Assembly (NCBI GenBank): GCA_902462295.1
Contig: CABQAZ010000021.1
Coordinates: forward strand, 1 to 25,369
DNA: 25,369 nucleotides
Reading direction: 5' to 3'
Source of the DNA: an uncultured Clostridium sp.
Lineage (GTDB): Bacteria > Bacillota > Clostridia > TANB77 > CAG-508
The position numbers and the translations under genes are program-made. Shown piece after piece: positions 10,101-16,000 of the stretch (position 1 is the stretch's first letter; each line of letters opens with the position of its first letter). Below the pieces are notes generated by a model that searched no databases, had not been told where the DNA came from, and was given only the letters and a program-made list of their open reading frames with translations.

Positions 10101-11347
10101 ACCAAATCAGTTGTTTCCGTTACTTTTTCTTCATTTTTAGCCTCTGTTGTATCATCTGTCGTTGTTTCTACTGTTTCTGTTGCATCCGCTGTTGTTTCTT
10201 CATTATCATCTTTATTATCAGACTCAGTTATAATTGTATTTATTCCTTTAATAGAAACTTGTGTAGAAACTATACCATCAGTTATTTGCGTTGTAGGCTC
10301 TATAACCCTTGAACTATTAACCTCAATAATTCCCTCTTTAGCCAAATTCTTTAATTGAAGTATTAAATATTGTGTTTTATTTTCATAAGTAACTTTTACT
10401 TTTCCATTTTCATCTGTCTCAGTATCCTTATTTACTGTTTTTAAAACATTTCCATTTTCATCTAATATATCAATACTTCCATTTTCACCAAGTAAATACA
10501 TTACTTGATTTTTATCAATACTTGATTCCATATATAATGATGTTTCAGAGAATTCTCTTACCTCAATTTTTTGAGCTATATCTTTATTGCTTACCATTAT
10601 CTTTAACTTTTCATTATACTTTGTTTCATAATTATTATTAGGGTCTAAAGAATTAGCTACCATATAACCATTATATATATTTTGTACTTGATGTTCTGTT
10701 GATATAACTCCATTCATATTATCTTTTAAAGTATAACTTTTTTCTTCCCTTGTAGCAACTCTTGTTGATTCTTCGTCCTTAAGAATCTCTTCTATATTAG
10801 CCTTAATATCAAAACTTCTTTCTTCATTATTAATATAGCACTCGCTTTTATAGATACAAATTACTTCATACTCATCTCTTGCATCCGGATTATTTTCAGT
10901 ATAATCATTATTTTCTGATGTAATCTCAAGAATTCCTGTACTTGAATGATACTCATAACTTGCTTCATTTCCACCATTTGTTGCTCGTGTTGATTTTGTT
11001 ATAACTTCAACTCTTGTTGGTTTATAATCTCCAATCCAAGGTAATTCTATATTAGTACTAGTCTTTTGTATAGGCTTATATTCAACCCCTTCAGCAAATT
11101 GAATTCCTGTTTTTAGGTTAAACTGTACAAGAACCCCTTTACTTCCAGTATCACTATTTTCTGTAGTAGTATCAAAATTTTCATATTTAGTTAAATTAAT
11201 ATCTGCCAATGTTTTTATTTTTTCTTCCTGCTCTGAATCCAAATTTGTTTGAACTGCATCAACTGCTTCAGAAACTATAAGCATTATCGAACTATTAAGT
11301 AATAAAATCATTAGCATAAAAATACAACACAATTTTTTCTTCATCAT
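1196..11347 (-). CDS. Giant multi-domain surface adhesin, apparent fusion of two adhesins
   Basis: This is a 3383-residue secreted, membrane-anchored protein. A signal peptide (about 1-31: basic MMKKK, hydrophobic core, SEA or VDA cleavage site) is followed by adhesion-type beta-domain sequence. A Thr/Glu/Asp-rich linker lies at about 370-410 and an acidic D/E tract plus Pro-Asp-Asn repeat linker at about 1060-1108. An SdrD-B-like domain (about 1108-1225) and a DUF11-like domain follow. A membrane segment (1413-1429) is followed at once by a second hydrophobic, signal-like stretch (1434-1450). The C-terminal part has SpaA/Cna-B-like domains near 1714-1920, 1970-2120 and 2122-2272, SdrD-B-like domains near 2279-2400 and 2796-2900, and a DFGIVERPR motif near 3085. 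It ends in NPTG (3348-3351), a membrane segment (about 3356-3377) and KKK. Residues 1-1429 match the 17006-21823 protein and 1430-3383 match the 13060-17001 protein in order. GGAGGA at 11353-11358 supports the tandem ATG start. The likely role is surface adhesion or structure (inferred from domains). Confidence 0.9.
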   Translation of the reverse strand: MMKKKLCCIFMLMILLLNSSIMLIVSEAVDAVQTNLDSEQEEKIKTLADINLTKYENFDTTTENSDTGSKGVLVQFNLKTGIQFAEGVEYKPIQKTSTNIELPWIGDYKPTRVEVITKSTRATNGGNEASYEYHSSTGILEITSENNDYTENNPDARDEYEVICIYKSECYINNEERSFDIKANIEEILKDEESTRVATREEKSYTLKDNMNGVISTEHQVQNIYNGYMVANSLDPNNNYETKYNEKLKIMVSNKDIAQKIEVREFSETSLYMESSIDKNQVMYLLGENGSIDILDENGNVLKTVNKDTETDENGKVKVTYENKTQYLILQLKNLAKEGIIEVNSSRVIEPTTQITDGIVSTQVSIKGINTIITESDNKDDNEETTADATETVETTTDDTTEAKNEEKVTETTDLVKYERQGKSNAHIKEAVSNIDTKLSNSKLVNNTKNDVTLTVTLNTNSPKYSLFKNPTLTVEMPEEIQNVTIDTPEIMYDNNVFTITSSKVSTNSNGNKVVTIKLQGCQTSYENSSFVNGTEIKIPLTINVTRKLTTKTSVMKFTYSNELTNTTENKDMEFTLLNKVVDAIPTIYSSSTTTGNTANYGQDGSTAVFEQNGIKVEVIEKVGSVVISNNGTVYEEQIIKHEVKVTNTNSTAKKVSFVVNIPDEMTYVKLHQGGYVKNENKGYYSYDNQYAYINQTEKQIKLNFDVNSGETKTDFIELKVNDLPDDVQEKQSNINYDLQVDGNSLAQFNLQNTVKQAEVSVELKCLIGSSRRDWSYVLSIKNLTNKELKDIKITFEASSIYNIQGVEIGDTDGDGIAEEITNISGNVWTYTIDSLEVAEVNEDGVYVKGAKDYFIDGEIENYDESQGYEYEMNGNSVVSCNDILYSSNETRMTGYIEGVEVTMTADKQKLNYSDEITYTVNIKNVGKTYGGIATYTLVKVQDVIPRELKPISATYNKFTINREKVPDENYPQLMREVETYTEEEVTEDLTSLIIPDGYDYEDAPNLNMDLSIPEGKTVTIVIKAKAGSIYENKDITNTIKVTGDYIKNKTASVDSTLVEYDDEDDEDDEPDNPSKPDNPSNPDNPSNPDNPSNPDNTDDTEPDTPSTKKVSISGIAWLDENEDGKRSTDESTYSDMTVMLYDYKNNAFIKEDGKIKEVKTDENGEYEFENVDSGQYIVVFLYDTDKYSLTEYKKEDVIESKNCDVITKNVEINGNQVTAGLTDTLTADSNLTNIDIGLIENKDFDIEIQKYISKITVQTNDGKTKTYEYNNKQFAKVEIHSKKINGATVIIEYKMVVTNKGQIAGKVAQIVDKLPDGLKFKSELNSNWYENNGNLYTNSLSGQTIGAGESKEVSLVLTKSVNSSNVGTVTNTAQIGISSNDKAVEDGNSDNDSSKADVIIGVSTGLMRWLGMTVGAIVILAIIFLLVWKNKKLLKGALFVAIFSLCLVGNTQKVFGEWDPKPWSEQRQKEVDEAHLPYYINNPGLMGIPSTGWDESTYDYKNYFWCQRRGWRFCSNQHAAQYYDRIGGTVINTVETTSGPKKLKLKKVETEPRVLTVSFGPNLNYYSIGPFIVESDEEDATMSAEIVYTDSNETTQNQIIEGYKSNGNKNIFLSGSMDKRVAPKWNESFYLFIRRNQKPVVIKGLTIFGQSTSSTKTTVIRRYTYRYTTSPCGGWCSGHSTQPMGITIDVKGTEEENFKIQSSVEVINKNIRITGNIIIKKVGEENKPLGNARFKLIGNKSSLFKGNTQKGLTIYKVSGNSDNTEFKYERLNNFIVDTIEFTTATTYATKYPGDENDKSTKRIVNARIWGTEIPNQSTYNQNGDWGSDSYDLNGNTVENVEYLVLFNKGYGQSTHLITPDSGMIRIFNIPVYSDNFNYQLIETDNYNYGYTQPVVINDITVRDYLGIYTGDKEDFFDYKTDGYWKYAEDRYMELQVDPWSDPDPNYALNSKEKSINLWEIPNNKETTELNIEKVDSEDRSKKLPWVEFVLKSSVENKYVRIKSLGTGAKVYGSIRIEDSPNIHQTEVIDYVDKMEEATKFVTDSSGKIKIENLVKKDNGKQITYTAIETYNPHYGYYYSYDPNNPPKVTWEGANVTTDGVITPSKSTATAVAENHKNTGGFEVTKVDDRDESKKLPGVRFVLRSSAGNENYVKIKATGGNNITTGADGWATKIVGSATVADSDNVSVNKVIDYTSNIGEATVFETDSNGKIEINNLLTSNGSNPIKYKLEEIFNNNYGYLSDKEVVYGGDSDEKGYFYLKNNMQVKITAKNHQEYIRLEGYVWEELSNSKNNTINDLYDNGTDALVEGINVYLYKNGNQIASTVTDSKGWYGFGTRKNNGEIYTIEDYTTESNGNLLIDDLDKYYIEFEYDGLRFTSVKAITDYLNNNYDNTSKGAEVISGRRDRFDRNSVNSDFARITFNNSYTSDNRMGYKLEYNQNKEKHESKYDDSKYWNYEYNENKTKLKVAKVENRDGNYEVRASTQTSRFNLKEAWNAKFKGKESITGVNLGMKRREQADLAISSDISQVDMIVKDYQNTYTYANRSDYQNENENDKYYNSAKDGFGVEVKFGNGANSYSNKGLNMYTRRIYESDLALLNDTNSSDNLVNMYITYKIKVKNQSSTLTSVANELINYYDNRYERTEVWIEKNGERLNDPSLQGNSDQDGFSSVFIRTDTKIGPNESIDIFIKFRLRTESVKALMSRQTTLDNITEITGFSTMTQTINGWSPYAAIDEDSRPGNMELAFSQNEVNKTTIGSENGRDYEIEKKQLNMESYEDDTDYAPSLILGIEEAEPTRGLSGTVFEDYTDSKTNVGKERLGDGILNEQDKNRIYNTKVELIEYPLADEPKVATLYKLNLDKDTKELKTTTEPAVTYTNEKGDYTFTGVLPGKYLIRYTYDDKCYILDKDTQYTITKENGATRVEDTVTVKNGDETLQPINTRDYKSTVIKSPTIKNALSIGENGERDRDPSWILTYDRGTERVGKNDTNGLVRYSSAVDDMSKRNETGDIYNGNYGKGIKDEMTADTAFFEVGVEYNAKNLGYSRKVDYTDYKDEYKMENGKILVLDDNYKIKLVDTFYAVNPYQDFGIVERPRQQYELNKRISNLKITLGNGQVLLSGNPYKQNPGETTMDNWEDIEKASDNPLPYVKALDGRVNVEIDSELIQQSTLNIEYTISILNTSEIDYDFRDDKGKNYYYYGDKVADMTKSSFAIAKVVDYMENGLVYDESQNTNWTKVDNIEKLTKWQDGDSVEKKLVSDDVYDTIKDGYTVAITTYFSDTGIEPGQVGEVKIYGNKVLSTQENGIKIKNHAEIIEISGIRSVYNSIPGNYNPKTELPNEPDSDRTELIITNPTGLTKNTIVIIPITVIVLLVLACGIYVIKKKVID
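4523..5440 (-). repeat. Two tandem ~152-residue Cna-B/SpaA-like units inside the giant gene
   Basis: Unit 1 (residues about 1970-2121, motif EKVDSEDRSKKLPWVEFVL) and unit 2 (about 2122-2272, motif TKVDDRDESKKLPGVRFVL) align along their length. Both share the later I-[DE]-N-L and TAIETYNPHYGY / KLEEIFNNNYGY blocks. The N-terminal Lys and the Glu in the ET-x-x-P-x-Y-like motif are the usual positions of Cna-B/SpaA isopeptide chemistry, so self-crosslinking is plausible, at least for unit 1. These units are absent from the paralogous 1313-residue protein, so they look like an expansion specific to the giant. Confidence 0.7.
6977..7126 (-). other. Fusion junction: membrane anchor followed by signal-peptide-like segment
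   Basis: The segment encodes residues 1408-1457 of the giant protein. STG and a hydrophobic helix (1413-1429) correspond to the C-terminal anchor of the 1605-residue paralogue. They are followed by KNKKLLKG and a second hydrophobic core (1434-1450) ending in VFG before E1458, which reads as a signal peptidase I site (-3 Val, -1 Gly). No stop codon, no ATG and no clear Shine-Dalgarno site lies between the two; the only alternative start codons are the adjacent TTG-TTG for L1434-L1435, without an RBS. The segment would form a hairpin in the membrane, leaving both large halves outside the cell. Confidence 0.75.
8027..8170 (-). repeat. Coding tandem repeat, Pro-Asp-Asn linker
   Basis: Reiterated 18-nt units encode the hexapeptide NPDNPS, preceded by a DDE-DDE-rich acidic tract (GAT/GAA codons). 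The region gives residues about 1060-1108 of the giant protein, a flexible stalk just before the first SdrD-B-like domain. Such short coding repeats are typical of wall-spanning linkers and prone to length variation by slippage (inference). Confidence 0.85.
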
Positions 11348-11381
11348 TCTTCTCCTCCATTTTTGCTTATACTATAATTAT

Positions 11382-11410
11382 ATAATAAAATCTTTTAGCC
11401 TTTAAGTCAA
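11382..11410 (-). promoter_or_regulatory. Promoter of the giant surface-protein gene
   Basis: On the minus strand a -35 TTGACT (11405-11410) and a -10 TATTAT (11382-11387) are 17 nt apart. This lies 35 nt upstream of the start codon and its GGAGGA site. A second TTGACA lies at 11423-11428 but has no -10 partner at the right distance. The giant gene is therefore likely expressed independently of the upstream operon. Confidence 0.7.
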
Positions 11411-11516
11411 TCACCTTTGAACTGTCAATTATTTGTAACATTTCCTTTGCACTTACGGATTTTCTTTTTTTTGGAATTATTTCATTTCTATTACATTTAT
11501 TTTGCTTTTTTGTTAC

Positions 11517-11540
11517 AAAACACATCAAAATTCGTGTTTT
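11517..11540. terminator. Weak hairpin downstream of the CapA-like gene
   Basis: AAAACAC (11517-11523) and GTGTTTT (11534-11540) form a 7-bp AT-rich stem with a 10-nt loop just past the stop codon at 11544-11546. The T-run is on the plus-strand side, so as a terminator for the minus-strand gene it is only a weak candidate. Confidence 0.3.
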
Positions 11541-11543
11541 TTC

Positions 11544-12878
11544 TTAGGGAAAAGCGTTAAAAGCGTTTCTTGTTGTCACCTTTGGGACCGGGTATTTTCG
11601 GGGCAATTTTTCACAAAACGCAAAAAAGCCAGGCATTTCCGGTGCTATGCCCCGAAAATACCCGGTCCCAAAGGTTCTTTTTATTTTATTTAATTCATTT
11701 TTCAACAATCTATAAGTTGCCTGCCCTATTGACACATCCTGTCCACTTTCATAATTAGTAATACTTTTTTCAATATCCAATATTTTATATCTATGAACTG
11801 TACCAGTCTGAGATTTATACATATATATTGGTATATATTCTATATTATCAAAAGAAACTTTTCCTGTTTTTCCATTTTTAGTTATATTTAAATTTAATAT
11901 TATCGAATCTCTAGTATTTTCCTTTGTTTGACCTGACATAAAATTTCCAAGAGAATATATTACAAAAACATCTTTTACATCACCATTTTCTAATGTAATA
12001 GTCTTTTTCTCCATTGGTTGCAACACATGTGGATGGCTTCCTAATATAATATCCACTCCATTCTCAAATAAAAAATTGGCCAATCTTTCCTGTTCAGAAT
12101 TTTGTTTCTTTTCATACTCTATTCCCCAGTGCATACTTGCACATATTAAATCTGGTTCTTGTTCTTTTGCAAATTCAATCTGTTCTAACATAAAATTTTC
12201 ATCAATTAAATTTACAGCAAAATCCTTATCTTTTGGAATCGGTATTCCATTTGTTCCGTAGGTAAATGACAAAAATGCTATCCTTATTCCATTTACATCT
12301 TTAACCAAAATTTTATTCTGATCTTCTTTTGATACATTTGTTCCTGTATGAGAAATTCCAGCTTCATCTAAATATTTAATAGTACTTACAAGCCCAGTAT
12401 AATTAGTATCCATACAATGGTTATTAGCAGTTGACACCACATCTATTCCAAAATCTTTTAAATTCCAAGCAAGTTTCTCTGGTGTATTAAATCTTGGATA
12501 ATTACTATATCCTCTCTCTTTTCCAGCAAATGTAGTTTCTAAATTTCCTACAGCAATATCTGCTGTATGTACATACTGCTTTATATCTTCAAACACATAT
12601 GAAAAATCATATTCTCCTGTATTCGAATTATATGCATCTTTATATTGTGAATTATGACACATTATATCTCCTATAACAGACATTTTTATATTTATATCTT
12701 CTTGCTTTTTTTCTTCTTCAACATTTTTATTATCTTGTTCAATATTCACCTCTTGTTGCATTGTCTGTATTTCATTCACTTTTCTAAAAAAATAGTTATA
12801 TATAAATATTGCAATACTTGTTACAGCTATTATTAACCAAATTAAAACATAAATATATAATTTTTTCTTACTTTTCAT
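11544..12878 (-). CDS. Membrane-tethered CapA/PgsA-type phosphoesterase-like protein, repeat-extended C-terminus
   Basis: The 444-residue product has one N-terminal membrane helix (about 7-29), a polar linker, and a PGA_cap fold, a calcineurin-like metallophosphoesterase relative. Visible metal-site motifs are GDIMCH (70-75), GNLET (111-115), ANNHCMD (151-157), HWG (250-252) and GSHPH (280-284). The family includes CapA/PgsA proteins needed for poly-gamma-glutamate capsule, but no pgsB/pgsC-like genes are visible here, so the substrate is unknown. The ATG at 12878 is chosen because GGAG (12888-12891) lies 9 nt upstream; a start 13 codons earlier has no such site. The domain appears to end near KNELNKIKR (393-401). 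Residues 402-444 are encoded by palindromic repeat copy A and the 30 nt beyond it, ending in NAF-NAF-P. The native stop has probably been displaced by the repeat. Confidence 0.85.
   Translation of the reverse strand: MKSKKKLYIYVLIWLIIAVTSIAIFIYNYFFRKVNEIQTMQQEVNIEQDNKNVEEEKKQEDINIKMSVIGDIMCHNSQYKDAYNSNTGEYDFSYVFEDIKQYVHTADIAVGNLETTFAGKERGYSNYPRFNTPEKLAWNLKDFGIDVVSTANNHCMDTNYTGLVSTIKYLDEAGISHTGTNVSKEDQNKILVKDVNGIRIAFLSFTYGTNGIPIPKDKDFAVNLIDENFMLEQIEFAKEQEPDLICASMHWGIEYEKKQNSEQERLANFLFENGVDIILGSHPHVLQPMEKKTITLENGDVKDVFVIYSLGNFMSGQTKENTRDSIILNLNITKNGKTGKVSFDNIEYIPIYMYKSQTGTVHRYKILDIEKSITNYESGQDVSIGQATYRLLKNELNKIKRTFGTGYFRGIAPEMPGFFAFCEKLPRKYPVPKVTTRNAFNAFP
11577..11675. repeat. GC-rich palindromic repeat, copy A (class I)
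   Basis: Two perfectly complementary 27-nt arms (11579-11605 and 11648-11674) contain GGGACCGGGTATTTTCGGGG and its complement, with a 42-nt loop. The arms are far more GC-rich than the surrounding DNA. The loop holds a degraded direct copy of the arm (CCAGGCATTTCCGGTGC). The whole element lies inside the open reading frame of the CapA-like gene. No T-run follows on the minus strand, so terminator function is unlikely here. No target-site duplication is evident. Confidence 0.9.
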
Positions 12879-12900
12879 TAAAATATTCTCCTTTTTATAT

Positions 12901-12929
12901 ACTTTATCATAACTCATTTACTTTTTCAA
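12901..12929 (-). promoter_or_regulatory. Candidate promoter of the CapA-like gene
   Basis: On the minus strand TTGAAA (12924-12929) and TAAAGT (12901-12906) are 17 nt apart. The -10 box is preceded by TGA, giving an extended TGn motif. It lies between repeat copy B and the ATG at 12878. The -10 is weak, so the confidence is moderate. Confidence 0.45.
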
Positions 12930-12935
12930 TAAAAA

Positions 12936-13040
12936 TGCACCTCTGGGACCGGGTATTTTCGGGGCAATTTTTTCATAAAAACTTAAAAAGACCAGGTATT
13001 CGCTGTGCATACTGCCCCGAAAATACCCGGTTCCAAAAGT
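12936..13040. repeat. GC-rich palindromic repeat, copy B (class I)
   Basis: The left arm (12940-12966) and right arm (13013-13039) form an imperfect inverted repeat with the same core as copy A; the right arm has diverged at three positions. The loop aligns with that of copy A and carries a third, degenerate direct copy of the arm (CCAGGTATTCGCTGTGCA, 12992-13009). It lies between the stop of the 1313-residue surface protein gene and the promoter of the CapA-like gene. On the minus strand the hairpin is followed by GCATTTTTATT, so it may also end operon transcription. Confidence 0.9.
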
Positions 13041-13059
13041 CCCACTATTTATTATTTAT

Positions 13060-16000
13060 TTACTTATTCATGAACTTTTTTCTTATTAAAACTATTCCAC
13101 CTGCTATAACAATTAAACCTACTACAGCTGTTATTATATATATAGTTGTATAATTTAATATACCAGTTGGTTGAGTTACTATAACTCTAACTCTATCATC
13201 ATCTTGTTCATGTTTACTTCCTAAAGTTGGTATATAATTACCTGGTTGATATTCCTTAGAAATTTGTGTTCTATCATCATTTACACTCTTTATTGTTCTT
13301 CCTGTTTTACCATTTAATGCTACTATTTCTACATGATTATCATATATTGGATTTTCTTCTTGATTTGCTAATACCTTACTTGCATACACTACACTTGTTT
13401 TTGTCTCACCTGGTAATACATTTGCAAATGTATTTGTTGCAATACATTGTAATTCTCTATTTTGAATAATTTCATATGTCTTGTCCTCTGTATCACCTTC
13501 ATTTTTATATGATATATATCCATTGTCTTTCAAATAATCTTTATTAATTTCTACATCTTTATCAACTTTAAACCACTCCTTGTTATTTAATCCGTCTGTA
13601 GTATCTTTAAAGTCTTCACCTGAATCACATACAAGACTTGGATTCATATAGTCAACAACTAAATCAGCTAATCCCATTACATTTAGTCCTTCGCTATTTC
13701 CATAATAATAATATTTAGAATCCTCAGCATATTCATAATCTTTTTCACTATTATTTGTTAATATTATAGAATACCATATTTCTAATCTTGAACCTTGTAT
13801 TAACTCTTGATCCATCTCTATTGTTAATACTCTATCTAATCGTGAACTTTTAGCAATATCATCTTTACTAAATCCTATTGCCTTAACATAGTTTAATTTC
13901 TCTGATCTTGGATCTCCCTCAAATAATATTTGTCCATTTCCTAATGTTAGTTTTATTTTTGATATTGTTTTATTTACTACTACGTCTTCTCTTGCTCTTT
14001 CTATTATACCAAAATCAAATACTGACCAATCACTTTGGAAATCACCACCATTGTTATCAACTTTTGCTGTCTGTGATTGTGTGTATTCAATTTGTACTTT
14101 AAATTTCTTACTATATGCTGACATATTTTCTTCATTACTATAATTTGAATATTTTAATGTTTCTTGTGATAGTCTTTGTTCTAAGTCATCTACTGCTATT
14201 GATGCATCTACAGATTCATTCATACTTAAATGCCATTTATCATTATCTTTTCCTTGCATAACTTCTTTTACTGATGTATCTGTAATTATTGTAGATTTAT
14301 AATTTCTAGCATTTATAAATGAATTTCCTCCATCTATTGTTGTTTTACCTATTGCTGTTCCATCTCCATCTACACCTTTATCTGCATTTCCATAAGTATA
14401 TTTTATAATATAATTATTTACCACTACACCACAATTTTCTGCATCTCCAAATGAATAATTACCATTTGCATCTGTATATGTTACAGCCAATTTTCTATTT
14501 GCCCCAGTTTCAGTAGAAGCATCTTTATAATATAAATATGCTGGTTCTCCTGTATCTGCCTCAATTAATTCAACTCTAACATTTTCTACACCTTTTTCAT
14601 TTTCTTCTTTTTGACCATTTCCTAATCTTTCATTTTTATTTTTACTTTCTGTTGTTTGAGTATCTTCATATACTATTCCTGTCATTGTTTTATAATTAGG
14701 ATCTTTTACCAATAAGAATGATGGTGCTTTATCTGTATCATCTTCATATGTAGATTCATTTTGTGGAATTGCAGAACCTGGTGTTGAATCTATATCTAAT
14801 CCTGCATATTGTTTACCAACTTTTCCTTTTGTTTCTGCACTTTCTCTTTCTGCACAAATTGTATTAGTTCCATAATATGTTGTAAATGATACTATTTCTG
14901 AAAAATCATTTAGTGTTGGATTATTATTTAAAATTCCATGTATTGCTTCTTGACTTACTTCAAACTCTAATTTTATTGTATCAGAATTTGCTCCCGGTTG
15001 TAATAGTGTACCACTTAATGACGTATTATATGCCACTTTATATCCATTATTTGTCTCTGTTGTATCTTGCCATCCAGCTGATGTTGAAGTACCTGCTCCT
15101 GTATATATTGTATATTTACTGTCATAATAATTTACAATATTGTTAATCTTCATTTGTAATGTATTTGATTGATTTGTTACTCTTAAATTATATGTTACAT
15201 ATACTTTTAAATCATCACTATTGTTGTAATTTACATATGCTACATCTGATGGATTTACAGGTCTTGTATAAACATCTTGTAAATATTTATTTCCAAATTT
15301 TACTTTATAATCAAATAATGTTGAATCATCTTGTATTCCTCTATTTCCATATACATATGTATATTCTTGATTTTTCATAACAACTCTAACTTTTTCAATA
15401 TCAGATGTTATTGCAGCATCAGGTTGTTCTCTTCTTACTAATCCTAAATTCATGTTTTGTATATTCCATACATATACTTTTTCTTCACTCTTTCTACAAT
15501 CTCTATATGTAGGTCCGTCTATTTCCTTAGCAGAATAATAATGTGATTCACTACCTGTAGCAGTATTAATTGCATCACCTATAATTTCTTTTTTCTTCTG
15601 TTCCATTGATAATTTATAATCTGTTGACCATTGTCCATAAGGGTCATGTATATCAACTTTACCATTACAATATATTTTTATGTAAGAATCTCCTTTTGTT
15701 TCTTTATATACAATATGAGGACCCTCTCCAACTTGGCAGTGGTCTGTACAGAACGTATCTTTTTCTGTCCAACCGTCGATTGATTCTGTTGTATTTAATA
15801 ATTTTCTAACAATATTTTTAGTTGACGCAGATACCGCTAATTCTGATGTATAATTTGCGTCCGAAATTTTTGTATTTGGCAAATCAGATATTATCGCTTT
15901 ATTCTCATCATAAACAGCTTTATTTTCAACTCTATCAAAACTGTTATCTAATGCTGTTCTTGACTCATCACTTTCTTTTCCTTTTGAAGTATCACTACTT

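Noticed and set aside
12879..12917. 13 extra N-terminal residues of the CapA-like protein
   Set aside because: The stretch contains the candidate -10 box and the GGAG serving the ATG at 12878; the charged extension would also precede the membrane helix without reason.
12809..13153. Plus-strand open frame across repeat copy B
   Set aside because: It crosses the antisense of two genes and the palindromic repeat; no RBS, and its protein is a low-complexity antisense shadow.
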